From contig JAQFVV010006627.1 of the NCBI GenBank assembly GCA_028023455.1, forward strand, positions 126,001 to 190,000: a DNA stretch of 64,000 nt, read 5' to 3'. Of the stretch, positions 46,383 to 58,924 are shown piece by piece. The position numbers were made by a program, and so were the translations under genes. Under the pieces are notes generated by a model. The model made no database searches. It was not told the DNA's origin and saw only the letters and a list, made by a program, of their open reading frames with translations. The stretch comes from Epiperipatus broadwayi (taxonomy: Eukaryota; Onychophora; Udeonychophora; Euonychophora; Peripatidae). Positions within the stretch are counted from its first letter, which is position 1, and the number at the start of each line of letters is the position of its first letter.

Positions 46383-47540
46383 TTAATTAACTATCCATTC
46401 TTTATCCATTAACCACTTATTATTTAACTTAATGGATGTTTTGTATATATTCATACAGTTGTTTTTATTATACATGATGTAGTTTGTTTCATATATTTTA
46501 CGTCTATTAACATTTTTAATATAATCAAGAACACTTATATTATCAATACAATTTATTTTATGTCCATACTGCAAATAATGAACATATAACGCAGATCTAT
46601 CATCTTTCCTAGCAATAGCATCATTGTGTTCTTTAGCTCTTTCTCCCAATTGCTTTGACGTCTGGCCATAGTAAATCATATTACAAAAATTACATCTAAT
46701 TTTATAAACCATTCCTCTCTTATATTTTATATCATCTTTCATTCTACAATTAGTTATCAATTTATCCAAATTTTTGCTATTAGCCCATCCCACGTTAATG
46801 TTTTTATCTATATAATTTTTACTTTTTTTATTTAATATATTATATACACTAGGCAAATATGAAATTTTTATCCACTTCTTTTGTTTATTAGTCCTACATC
46901 TATTATTATCCATGCTATTTACTCCATGTTGTGAAAATATATTGTCAATACTATGCGCTGCATATCCATATCCCATATATGTTTGTTTAAATTTATCCTT
47001 CTGTAACATAGCAATATTTCTATCTGTATTAAATCTATCGTTCTTATATTTAAAATTCTTAATTACACTCATCTTTTGTATCCATGGTTGTTTTGAATCA
47101 ATTGATATAATTTTCCTTAATTTATAATCTTTAATAAAATGCTTAATTATAATATCATTATTTTGATTTAAAATAATTTCAATATCTAAATACCTTATTT
47201 CATTATCAATTTCTTTCATAGTAAACCTAATATTATCAACATTATTATTAAATTGTTTATATAATTTATATATTGCCCTCTTATTACCAATTATCAAACT
47301 ATCATCTACATATCTAAAATAATGTAGTACTTCTTTTTTAATTATACTGCCTTTTATAATATTGATTTCCATGTCATTAATGAACATAGATGCCATAAGC
47401 CCACTAATTGCGCATTCCATTACCCATCCCTTATTTATACTCCAATATTCATTATTATATTTAAAATATAAACTATTATTTATTAGGTTCAATGCTTCAT
47501 TTATAATACTAATTATGCTATTATCTGTGATATATAGAGA
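46383..47540 (-). pseudogene. PLE RT/GIY-YIG protein, left arm, 5'-truncated
   Basis: The frame is open from 47540 to the stop at 46383; the first Met is at 47492 (369 aa). Counting from it, the motif before the active site is GWVMECAISGLMASMF (22-37), where most PLEs have a G-x-AMGSPLSP-like stretch. YVDD is 61-64. The GIY-YIG nuclease has VYKI 262-265, a C-x2-C pair (267, 270), IYYGQT 273-278, Arg285, His310 and Glu335. The RT motifs before the GWVMEC region are absent, so it cannot be a working enzyme. No stop or shift interrupts the remainder. This lineage is distant from the left-edge PLE. Confidence 0.85.
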
Positions 47541-48626
47541 TATTTTAAATATAATAATGAATATTGGAGTATAAATAAGGGATGGGTAATGGAATGCGCA
47601 ATTAGTGGGCTTATGGCATCTATGTTCATTAATGACATGGAAATCAATATTATAAAAGGCAGTATAATTAAAAAAGAAGTACTACATTATTTTAGATACG
47701 TAGATGATAGTTTGATAATTGGTAATAAGAGGGCAATATATAAATTATATAAACAATTTAATAATAATGTTGATAATATTAGGTTTACTATGAAAGAAAT
47801 TGATAATGAAATAAGGTATTTAGATATTGAAATTATTTTAAATCAAAATAATGATATTATAATTAAGCATTTTATTAAAGATTATAAATTAAGGAAAATT
47901 ATATCAATTGATTCAAAACAACCATGGATACAAAAGATGAGTGTAATTAAGAATTTTAAATATAAGAACGATAGATTTAATACAGATAGAAATATTGCTA
48001 TGTTACAGAAGGATAAATTTAAACAAACATATATGGGATATGGATATGCAGCGCATAGTATTGACAATATATTTTCACAACATGGAGTAAATAGCACGGA
48101 TAATAATAGATGTAGGACTAATAAACAAAAGAAGTGGATAAAAATTTCATATTTGCCTAGTGTATATAATATATTAAATAAAAAAAGTAAAAATTATATA
48201 GATAAAAACATTAACGTGGGATGGGCTAATAGCAAAAATTTGGATAAATTGATAACTAATTGTAGAATGAAAGATGATATAAAATATAAGAGAGGAATGG
48301 TTTATAAAATTAGATGTAATTTTTGTAATATGATTTACTATGGCCAGACGTCAAAGCAATTGGGAGAAAGAGCTAAAGAACACAATGATGCTATTGCTAG
48401 GAAAGATGATAGATCTGCGTTATATGTTCATTATTTGCAGTATGGACATAAAATAAATTGTATTGATAATATAAGTGTTCTTGATTATATTAAAAATGTT
48501 AATAGACGTAAAATATATGAAACAAACTACATCATGTATAATAAAAACAACTGTATGAATATATACAAAACATCCATTAAGTTAAATAATAAGTGGTTAA
48601 TGGATAAAGAATGGATAGTTAATTAA
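47541..48626 (+). pseudogene. PLE RT/GIY-YIG protein, right arm, 5'-truncated
   Basis: This is the inverted twin of the left arm: open from the arm edge (47541), first Met 47589 (345 aa), stop at 48626. I see one residue difference from the left copy (Thr for Met in VNSTDNN). YVDD is 37-40 from that Met and the GIY-YIG block follows identically. With both twins intact over 1 kb, either the insertion is recent or gene conversion keeps the arms alike. Confidence 0.85.
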
Positions 48627-48905
48627 TTAATATATGTGGATATATATCCATTCAATATATATAACAGAGTAATTTTGTAGTAGAATTGAGGGGGAAAAAA
48701 TCACATAATAGATCATGTCAAATATCCATTTGTTTATCTATCTTCTCTCATGTATTGATATAGATGTCGCTGTATGTGCTTTAAATCATGGAGACATATT
48801 GAAAAGGGCAAAAAAACATAATTTGCCGAAAAAGGCTTTTATATAATAATTTTATAATTTGTAATCTTTGTTGCTTGTAAATATGTATTTTTAAACATAT
48901 TTGAC

Positions 48906-48918
48906 TAAAATAAGTATA
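48906..48918. repeat. 13-bp target-site duplication, right copy
   Basis: TAAAATAAGTATA, identical to 46028-46040. Confidence 0.65.
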
Positions 48919-49209
48919 TTTTATTAATAAAATGGGAGGCAGAAATATTTCTAATAAAATTAAACCAAAAAAAAAAAAAAGACAAGAACAAACATACATA
49001 AAATATATATTTAATAGCATAAAAATTGTGAATCACTTTGTTTTTATTTCCCTTGTAAACAATTTTTTAATTGTTTAAAATAATTATATTAAAACTCACA
49101 TTTTTTATATAAAATTCTAAATTATAATATTACTTTCTTTTATTATTAAAATAAATATAACTTCTTTAATGTATATTCATTGTTTTTTTAATAATCTATA
49201 TATACTGTA
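48919..49209. other. AT-rich spacer
   Basis: TTTCTTTTATTATTAAAATA at about 49134 also occurs at 46015 outside the left arm. Nothing else. Confidence 0.4.
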
Positions 49210-49640
49210 ATAATATAATCAAATATTCAAAATAAATAAATGGACTAAATGACCCATAATGTTAGGCATCCAATTGTAACAGAATAAAATATGCAAAACA
49301 AATAAACGATTTTTCCCAGGATCTAGTTAGGATGCTAAATTGTACCTGTATGAAATAATCAAATATATAAATATTTATAATAATAATATAAGTTAACTGA
49401 TTTTCTATTTGGGCTACATAGTTGTACACCAAATTGTATTAGGATAAAGTATTTACAAACAAAAAATCAAATAAATATAAATTGTTGAAGTATCAATAAC
49501 GTTGAGCATCAACTTGTATCAGTTTATAATAAAATAAATACATTATTTTAAGCAAGAAGTGACGAATAAAACCTTAGTTTAACATTGACTAACTGATGAA
49601 ATGGATATGCAAATTGTTTAATTCAATATTTTGGCTAGCT
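49210..49640. repeat. degenerate minisatellite, about 90-bp period
   Basis: Four or five diverged copies share a core like GGCATCCAATTGTAACAG, then ATAAAATAT and ACAAACAAATAA. Cores start near 49263, 49330, 49425 and 49504. Confidence 0.5.
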
Positions 49641-51450
49641 GATATTTTAAGATACAAAATAAAATATATATAGACTTGCTAAGTTAATATTAAAGTATAA
49701 TATAATAAGTTAACATGAATAATCATAAAATCCAATTTTAATTAACAAAAAAATAAAATTTATTAATATAATAAACATAATAAATAAATAAATAAAAATA
49801 TAAATTAAAAAGCCAATTAAATATTCTTTGTCAAACCTATTTGATTGGGAATTAATTATCCTTTTATTCATTATATATGGTGTATAATGTATACATGTAC
49901 CTAACTGATGTGAACAATACACTAATAAAATTGAGAAGAAAATATATCATGTTTACATAAATACTTTCAAGTGAATACTAAAATATATATTTTAAAAATT
50001 GCTTAATTATGTTTAGTTTTTTATTGTTTTCGTACAAACATGAATGTGAAATTATGTCATCAATGTATATTATATATATATATGGCCATAAAGATAACTA
50101 GTGAATACTGATACTTAAAATCTATCATATATAATATAAAGAAAACTAACAAAATATACCATAAATTTAAATAAATCAAAATTTAGTATTGAGAAATATA
50201 TTACATTTAAATTTTGTTTTCAAGGTAATTTAAATCTTCCTTTTCATTAATCTATATTTTTATGTATTGTAAACAAACACATGCATTTTAAAGTAAATAA
50301 ATAGAGAATAAAACCATACTACCTGTGTGTTTCTTAAACTACAATTCCATTAAAAGAATATTTATTAATATATATTTGCATAAATAACAAAAAATTAAAG
50401 TTCAAAAAGGACTTTAGAAATCTCACTAAAATCCCTGATGTTTTCTGAAGTATATGATAGTTTAAATAAGTGTGTAGTATTTAAATTCAATTATACCTCA
50501 GTTATACCATTCAAAAGTTTTATCCAACTTAACAAAGTACTACTTTTAAATAAAGCACTGCATAAATAAAATATCACGATGTTAATATTTCTCTTTTTAC
50601 AGGAATAACAGTTTAGTTAACTTCCTGGTATTACATACTAAATATTGCCGCACTTAAAATTTATTATCACAGTGAATTTTTTTTTAATATAGTATCACTT
50701 AAATTTGTAGCATTTAAAGAACATGATACAATGAGAAGATTATTTTATACAATGTTCAGCAGATCCAACAAAAACAGAAATCTCTTTTGGTGCAAACGTT
50801 TACTTTACGCAGCCCCTCATTTCTGTAGTAAAAATCCAAATATTAATAAAATATACACTGACAATGCATAGTTTGCTTATTGAGATGCAGATTAAAAGAG
50901 AGAGACAAAATTAAAAACAGAGGTCTAAATACTTCTTTTCTGATATCACATTTAGATCACTGCTCTATATACTATCTTTATGGTATAGCTCAAATTTAAC
51001 TCATTGCTAAGATCTGTGTTATTAATGCGTAAATTCTCTCGATAAAAATTTCTTCCAAATACATCATTCACAAAATAAAAATGTTTTCTTAACTTTGTAA
51101 TAAATCAACATTATAAAGAATAATTAAAAGTTAATTTTACAAATTAAAATACATTTTTTAAGTCATAGTTTTAAATAAAATATGAAGTTTCCAAGTATAT
51201 TTATTTATTTGTTTATTTAATATACAATATTCTATTTTTTTATACATATTTAAACACTTATATATAAAATAATATATTTAAATGTATATAATTTACTACT
51301 GATTTAATTGTATAAATATAAAATATACACATGCACACACACCCTAAATAATTGACTATTTTGTTTATCTATTCTCATATATTTGTTAAATGTATGCAGT
51401 AAATAAACATATCAACAAATGAATTCATTAATACATAATTCAATGTATTA
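49641..51450. other. AT-rich spacer
   Basis: No gene; short frames (for example 49710-49922) are low complexity. Confidence 0.45.
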
Positions 51451-51457
51451 AATCTTT

Positions 51458-51555
51458 TGGTACTGTTCTATTAGCCACTGTGTAAATGGCATATGTGTGC
51501 TTTTGCATAGAAATAACGTCATCAAGCGGCCGGGTCCGGCTAACAGAACAGTACC
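51458..51555. mobile_element. 98-bp MITE with 7-bp target duplication
   Basis: The ends GGTACTGTTCTATTAGCC and GGCTAACAGAACAGTACC are inverted repeats with one mismatch. AATCTTT flanks both sides (51451-51457, 51556-51562). The interior holds GCATAG and a CRE-like AACGTCATCA, plus a GC-rich GCGGCCGGGTCCGGC stretch. It has no coding capacity. Confidence 0.75.
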
Positions 51556-51562
51556 AATCTTT

Positions 51563-52719
51563 CTAAGAATAAAATATTAATTTTATAGTTCATTATGATA
51601 TAAAATAAACTAACAAAAAGATATACTGTATGTTAAAAAAATTTATGCACATTATCTTGTGATACATTGTCAATCACTTAAATAATCAATTAATAAGATA
51701 AACTATGTGATCTTTTTAAAACAATTAAAAAATAAAATAAGCCAACAAAAAAAAATATTTTTTTAGGAATATAATAATTCCAGGTTTAAATTTAGATAAA
51801 GATGGTACAATGTATTATCTCTATTTAACAAATAATAGGCATTTAACAATTTTTGGCAGTTCTTCTCTTTCATATTAGTGTGTTATAATAAAAAAAACAT
51901 CTAATTAACTCTGGCAACAATTAAAAGTCATGAATATGATGCATTGTACTGAAAATGCACTTAATATCTCTTTTTTCATCAATCCTGTTTGAACATCAAA
52001 TAATTATATAGTAATAAAACATACAGCATAAATTGAAAAAACACTTGAAAATGCAAGATAAGTATAATAAAAATTAAAAAAGAAAAAAAAAGTTTGATAA
52101 TGAAAAGAATATAAGCTTATTAGAAATTTAAAAAACTTAAAACAAATAAAAATGGAAATGAGAGGAAAATACACTTGATAACCATTATTAAATTTTTAAG
52201 TTTGTGATAAATAAACAAGTAGATAAACAAATTTAATTAATATATAAATAAAAAAAATGTAGTTACAAATTCTAGTCAAATAAAATGATTTATAATAATA
52301 AACATGAAATAATAAAAATAAAGAAAATTTCATCTTATAACATTATGAATATATTTAAATAATAATTTAAGATAAAAATATAAATATTAAAACTAATTTT
52401 AAAAAGTCAATGAAAAATAAAAAGCAGTAATTCAAATAAACTGCATGTAATATGATATCCTATCTCATATTATCAGTGTTATATGACATAAGTTAAACTT
52501 TATTAACTCTGCTCCAGAAATATTTCATTCAGTATGACAGTGATAATATCTTACTGAATCAAAATGTAATCTGTATAAAAAAATAATGATCTGAAAACAA
52601 TTACTCTTTCATTATAAACTCTAAAAACTAACACCTCTACATAAAAAATAAAGAGGAAAAACATGTAATATTGTAAAATCACAATGTTGGTTATATTTTG
52701 TTCCAAATCCCTTTAACTT
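51563..52719. other. AT-rich spacer
   Basis: Long A-rich runs; no gene recognised. Confidence 0.45.
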
Positions 52720-52990
52720 ATATAGTAATCAATGAAGCAAGTCATATATAGTGTGACATTGCTTTTATAAGCTTGTATTTACAAATATGTAATATAGAGA
52801 GCGTACCAATAGATCATCAAAACAAGCTCTTAATTGATAAGTGTGGTCAGAGAAAATATTTAAAATTTCTATTCAAAACATTCCTATCCCTAGACTAATT
52901 GATTTCGAGCTTATGGCTCACCTAAGTGAGGAGCTAGAACATTCAGACACATAGTATATGAAGGATAACAGTTTATGCTTTGTTTACACT
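52720..52990 (+). repeat. solo PLE pseudo-LTR, older copy
   Basis: AGCTTGTATTTACAAATATG, then GAGAGCGTACCAATAG and the hammerhead relic follow the order seen at 24634-24812. The 3' part is shorter or lost. Confidence 0.6.
52881..52939 (-). ncRNA. degenerate hammerhead-ribozyme motif
   Basis: In minus sense the core is CTTAGGT in place of CTGANGA, then stem II GAGC-CATA-AGCTC, GAAA and ATCAATTAGTC, with the stem I sides still partly complementary (TTCTAGCTCCTCA and TAGGGATAGGAA). Core mutations predict loss of cleavage. Confidence 0.55.
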
Positions 52991-55900
52991 ACAACATATA
53001 TATTGTTTACTGTATTATTCTGTAGACGAATATTACTTTTCAATATAGGCACACACATACACATATAAAATACACTTTAAATATGTATAATGTGCATATA
53101 TGATATAAAGAAATTGTGAAAAATTATAATAGTGTAGTATTAATAAATTGAGAAATCATCTTTACATATATATTTGCCCTGTAATTGCGTTCACTCATTT
53201 GCATTCATCCAAAAAGTAAAAAAAAAAAAAAGTACTGTACTATATCTCAATTTTTTTCTTTACAAAAAAAAAAAACATCAAAGCATTAGACTTTAATCTT
53301 CTGTGTCAAAAAAATCAAGTTTTATTATTAATTAAATACTTGATGCAAACAAGAGCAGCCTCATTATTGGCATACAAGATCCCTTCAGGTGCTTTATTTT
53401 TATGCTGATACTGACTCCAGCATCTATAGTCACCCTTGTTTGCACTTAGCATTTAAAGTTCTTGGCAAGACTCTTCATACAAATGTTAAATCTTCTAACA
53501 CTATAGAAAAATCTTAATAGAAATATTTTAATGTCTTTTTTTCTGTCACTATTAAATTGGTAAATTTTATACATCTTCTACATTTACATTATATCATTTT
53601 ATTACACAAAATACTGCACAATCTCAAATTTTTGGAAGTAAAAAAAAGTGAAAAAAAAATTCATGTGCCCCCCTCCCCAACAAATAATAAATAAGATCAC
53701 ATATTTCTAAATTGTGTGGAAAGTTATTGATGATGCTTCAAGACTGTAAAAAATACAGACTCATAGATTAAATTAATAAATTTTAATGTGTTTATTTATA
53801 CATTTTTTTAGATAATGTAAAATTGAAATAGTGCATACTAATGTAGCAGCATATACCATGGCTTTGTCTCACACTTCAATGTAAAATATATGATAAAATG
53901 ATTATTACTTATCAGAAATGAACAAATTTGACTTCAGTTGATAGATATTCTTGTCTACTACTGAAATAAATTTTAAATGTTCACACTTTGTTTCTGTAAA
54001 TATTTAAAAAATGAGACCGTAATCAAAACAAAGACATTATACATCATTCATTTCTAGAAAGATTATTTTTAGTTTATAAAATCAACAAAATCTTCTTTGT
54101 TTCTGAATATTTTTAAAAACTTGAACAAACAATTATTTATTTCTCTAATACCTAATGAATTATGTTTAAAAGTTTAAATTTTTAAAATATTTATTGCAAA
54201 ATTACAATTATTTTCTTCTTCGTAAATATAAGTAGATTCTTTATGTCATAGCAAGTCTCCAAATTTGCTTCAGGCCATATTTACGTTAGCTGCTAATATA
54301 ACATTACATTTTTGAAAATAAAGTATTTCAATTCAAAATAAGTTATTAATAATTTATATTTGTTAATATCTAATAAATATAGTGTAAATTATTTTTTAAA
54401 AAAGTCTAAAACCGTAATAAATTTGCAAATAAACATATTTTTGCATCATTGGAACCTTCAATGTTGTAAAAAGCCAAATGTTTTACAGTCTTGGCAACAC
54501 ACAATGGTTGACTATGTCAGGGCAGGGCTTACGTCTATTGTAAGAGTGGGAATTTTGAATTTCGTGCTTTTTTCAGGGAAAAAAAATTATTATAATAAAG
54601 TATACCATTTTACATGCATTTCAATGTATAATACTTATGGAAAAATTCACCAGGGGCGAATTGGCCAAAAGACATTTCTCTGTCATTTGAAGTATAAGTG
54701 GGTTAATGCCTGATTATCTCCATTTAATTCTGGCAGCATTCCACTAAAAATACATATACATCTCTATGATTTTTACCTGAGGAATCATCCTACAAGGGAC
54801 ATCTTTGTCCTCCCTTCTATTTGCCAATGTATGTAAATGTTTACATACTGGGTCATATAAAAGAATATATGACTTCCACAGAGATTCAACTGATTAGAAT
54901 AAATCTTTTATTAAATTTTTTTCCAGCAATGTTTCCTATATATCACTAGTATTTTCAGTTGTTCTGGAATTGCCAAAGATTTCTTGGTAAATAAGGACTC
55001 AACTTTGCTGTACAAAAAGTTATCCCATGATCAATTGACCACAGAAATACATCAAATCCGTTGTTTTTAATATTTATGTAGCTATACTCCAAATCACGAA
55101 TGAATCATAAAATAGAAAAAGCTACAAACAATATATTTCTTTAATTATTTATAACATCAAAATAAAAATCTCACTGAATTGTTTATTACTAATTAAAAAT
55201 ATATGAGGCTTTTAATCTCATGTTTCTTTTCTTAATATCTTTCATATTCCAGAAAAAAAAGTTTAGCAGTATGAGTCTTATTTGTTCAAAACTCTTTTGC
55301 ATACAATTTGTGAATAGCAGAAAGTTTCTGAAACAATCTGCCCTCCCCCAACAAAAAATTCTAATTTCATACTCAATTTGCAATTTGATACCGAAACATC
55401 ACCTTATCTCCTGAACTGATATAATTATATTTATAATTATTGTGTCATTTTTTTTTGAACTTAAAGTTGTTAAATGCATAAAATAATTATACTCAGTTTG
55501 GTTTTTGAACAATATATTGAAATGGACTATTTATCCTGTCATATCTGTTTCACCTAGTTCCATCCTACAACCCACTCTGTGCCAGGTTTAATAGGTATAA
55601 TCATATATATATATATGCAAGTATCAACATCTGTAAGCTACCTGTTATATATATAGATTACAATACTACATTTATTTAAAAGTAATGCTTAATTAAAATA
55701 CAATTTAATTCAATTTGCTTAAATCGCATGTATATATGTCTATTATACGTACAACCATCATATATATATAGCATCTTGTTATTTCGTTATTTACTATATT
55801 TTCTAAGTTTATTTAAAAATAATCTGTAAAATAACATCTCATGATGCAAATCTATTTTGGAATAGCATGATGATGAAATCTAAAAATTATAAAGACAATA

Positions 55901-56200
55901 AATGTTTGTCGAAAATATATTTTATCTTGTAAATAAAAATTAACCAACTGTGTCGATTGCTAAAATCTTGTGGGCAGGTAAATGATCAAATTTTAAAAAA
56001 ACAACCTGAGGTAGAAATAATATAAAAGAGAGAAGTTATTTTTTATACTTAAAAACATAAAATTTAAAGATGCGAATTGCTTATTTCGCTGGAAGAAAAT
56101 TTGTTATTAAAAATATAACTTAATGGAAGGTGAGTATAAATATGCCAACTTTTTTCCATGTAAAATATATTCTGTAAAATCTTTGAAATGTTTTCTAACT
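52991..56200. other. AT-rich spacer with a few GC-richer patches
   Basis: 53340-53470 has a distant TGCAAACAAG / CTTGTTTGCA pair. 54440-54715 is richer in GC with a 117-codon plus frame (54360-54713) of no known family. Microsatellite TATATA runs occur around 55605 and 55765. Confidence 0.35.
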
Positions 56201-58530
56201 CAATACGTGCAGTTTGATTTTTAATATGGCTGAGTAAAACAGGCGGGAGTTGCTGTTCTCCAAGCCTGGAGAATGATTATCTCATTCTCCATTCTACAAG
56301 CTGAGGGCATCTAATCATTATAAGGATAGAAGACATTTCCTGTTGCAGAACTGCTGCACTGATGTTTCAACTGGAGATGCTTTCTATCCTCAGAATAATT
56401 GCTGCTATTATATCCCCCATCAAGAATGATGCTGCCAACAGACAAGCTTCTACCAAAGAGTTATAGGTAAAACTTCCTAAGACCACTGCAAAGAACTCTA
56501 AAAATGAAGTTTAACTCTTAACATTAAAGCTATAACTATTATATAAATTTAAATGAACATTAAATGCAAACTTTAATTTCTAAAATTTTTATCTAAGTTA
56601 AATTGTAGAGCCACTAATTAATACTTGCCTAGTAATTTTAAATCTGTAAACCCTCTAATGTTATGCATGTTAAAATATAAGTTTAATAATCCTCTGTTAA
56701 TTAGAATCTATCTTTTGCTTGCATACTCGCAGTGATACCTATCTTATTTTATAAATTTTAGTTATTAAAATTTCATTTTCTTATATATGTGATAGTATGC
56801 CAAATGTATCTCGAAACAGCGAGCATATTAATTTTAATAATTTTGTATCGAAGATATCATTATTTCTATCTTCAACCTAATAAAAATATAATAATGCTTA
56901 GTTATCTTAATCTAACTTGCTATTTCAAAATTAGATTAATTAAGAATATTTGATCACTTTGCGATCATTGTCATAATTCAAATGAACTTTAAAGTTGATT
57001 TTTCATACTTAGTTATTCTGATTTGCAAATATGTATGATTTTAAAAGTAACTCTAGCTGATAATGGAATTCTAGCCGTAGAAACTCTAGCTGATAATGGA
57101 ATTCTAGCCATAGAAATATATTATGAAGATATATTTTATAGTTCACAATTAGTCGTAACCCTTAAAATATACCTACTTCTATTTAGATATGATTAGTAAT
57201 GCAAATTGATTATTAATTTATTATTTTAGCCCTTTTTATCATAACATTAAGTTTAGATATTAGTGCAAATATTAACTATCTAATTTAAGGCACAATTAAT
57301 TATTTTTAACATATTTGTTATATTGTCTTTGTGCATTGCAGATGCATATTTACAAGATATGTATAGATATATCCCATCTTGCTAATCTTCATAAGCTAAC
57401 AGCAGAGGGCATCCCCATTTATCAGCAACCCATGTAATGGTGGACACAAAGTCACACCCAGGTGCTGTATTGTTTAGGTAAGAGCAGCAAGCACACTAGT
57501 GGGGTAAAGACCCAGGACTGTTGAGTAGCCGATCTGAATTCCGGACTTCTTATACTTTAATTAATTAATTAATTCATTAGCAAGCACCTTGGTTTAAAGG
57601 TATTGCACATCTTATATGTGGAAATAATTGCTAATCAGCACCACCATCTTTTTATTAATGTTTAGTACATGCTTATAGCGAACAATAGGTAATGCTAATT
57701 TAGCCCATTCTTCCTTAGTGTAATTTTTATATTTATGATTTATCTGAAACCATGAGAATCTCTGGTTTAATGGATGCAGATTTGCATTATTCTCAAGCTT
57801 TATAATTGTGCGTGAATCTTATTTAGTTTAAAGTAAACAGCTATAATATTAATGCTGCATTAGCTAATATATGTCTCAGGCTAGCATTGTTATCTTATCA
57901 GTTGGCAAATCATGACATAGAAATAAATATTATTTGGCATATTAAATTATCATAGGCATAACTTATTCACTGGGCATGGAAATTATTTAATATATTTAGA
58001 TGAGATCATACACTGTAATGTTTTCAATCTCATTTCATTGTATATTGCCTGAATGCATTAAATTAGTTATATTTTAATTTTTACTTAAGTGGAACCTATT
58101 TTATTTTTCATTATTATTAATTATAATAAACTTATTTAAATTTACCTCATCTTCATTATCATTTTACTATATTCCAATCTCTATTGAATTAATAATTAAA
58201 TATGTCTAATATGCATTATAATTAAGATATTAATATAGCCTTAAGTTCAGCTTATCTGTAGTTTATTAACCCATTGTTATATTGCTCGTGTGGTAGAATT
58301 ACGAGTCTAACGTCTCCCCCTATTCGGAGATGGCTTGTGAATTAAAATAAGACCTGTGTATAACCTCAGAAATGTCATTCATAGAGTGTTAATTCACAGA
58401 CCATTGGTAAATAGGTTAAAGGTTAGTTGAACCTGGGATCTTTATGTCCTATTTCGATCAGGTTTAGTATATTTTACCTGGACTCTAGGTTTTGTTACCT
58501 GAATGTACAAATCTGACCATAACAATATAT
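56201..58530 (+). other. unassigned region with GC-richer patches, possible old LTR
   Basis: Patches at 56240-56470 and 57330-57480 each end at a plausible plus-strand splice donor (ATAG|GTAAAA, TTAG|GTAAGA). 58270-58525 begins TGTTATATTGC and ends CCATAACA before (AT)n, resembling the end of the unit at 44636. Long AT-rich stretches lie between, with no coding frame. It may be a decayed solo LTR or non-coding exons. Confidence 0.25.
57049..57114. repeat. 33-bp tandem duplication
   Basis: Two copies of a 33-bp unit starting AACTCTAGCTGATAATGG differ at one base. Confidence 0.9.
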
Positions 58531-58668
58531 ATATATATATTTAAGTAGTGTTATTAAAATATTACTTTAAATCTCCATATGAAAGCTGATATATGAAATC
58601 ACTTAAAAGATGATTTAAGTCTTCAACTACCTCTCAAATTAACATCCAGCCTATTTACTTAATTTTAG

Positions 58669-58924
58669 ATTACGATAGAATGACAGCCTGTTAAGCTAAT
58701 TGCGCAGACACTGTGAGATTGTTATTAATAAATGAATACCTTCGAACAACCACAACTACTTTAGATTTGCTCATATATAAACATTTGAGTCGTAAGGGTA
58801 AGAGGATTCCTTTTTACTCTTATACAAATACTATATCATGTGGTTGTTCGAAGGTATTCATTTATTAATAACATTCTCACAGCGTCTGCGCAATTAGCTT
58901 AACAGGCTGTCATTCTATTGTAAT
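58669..58924. mobile_element. 256-bp foldback element, 84-bp arms
   Basis: 58669-58752 and 58841-58924 are reverse complements at 81 of 84 positions, pairing on two more bases inward. The 86-bp centre has no frame. The arms carry GCGCAGAC and CTTCGAACAACCA. CTTAATTTTAGATT occurs both just left of the element and at about 58960, so the flank may also be duplicated. Confidence 0.8.

Larger units (their letters stand above)
46041..48905. mobile_element. PLE inserted as a near-perfect head-to-head palindrome
   Basis: Left arm 46100-47468 (minus sense) and right arm 47541-48907 (plus sense) are about 1.37 kb each and differ at only about five positions. A 72-bp spacer (47469-47540) is not random: it continues the left copy's reading frame upstream, so the left copy is 72 bp longer at its 5' end. 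At its 3' end the left copy also has 59 bp more (46041-46099) than the right. Both copies lack the N-terminal part of the RT. The whole unit is flanked by a 13-bp direct repeat, so it probably inserted once as an inverted dimer. Confidence 0.85.

Noticed and set aside
46912-48097. Two identical 71-codon frames
   Set aside because: Antisense shadows of the two PLE palindrome arms.
49134-49158. Alternative right target duplication for the 46-kb PLE palindrome
   Set aside because: The TTTCTTTTATTATTAAAATA match at 46015 lies 230 bp beyond the arm end, while TAAAATAAGTATA directly abuts it; the longer match is probably local AT-rich repeat.
49210-49640. Possible CRISPR-like array (repeated cores with spacers)
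   Set aside because: Units are diverged and about 90 bp with no uniform repeat or spacer length, and the genome is eukaryotic; a decayed minisatellite fits.
54360-54713. 117-codon frame as a host gene
   Set aside because: Starts in AT-rich sequence, no domain, no splice context; the GC-richer part looks like a repeat fragment.
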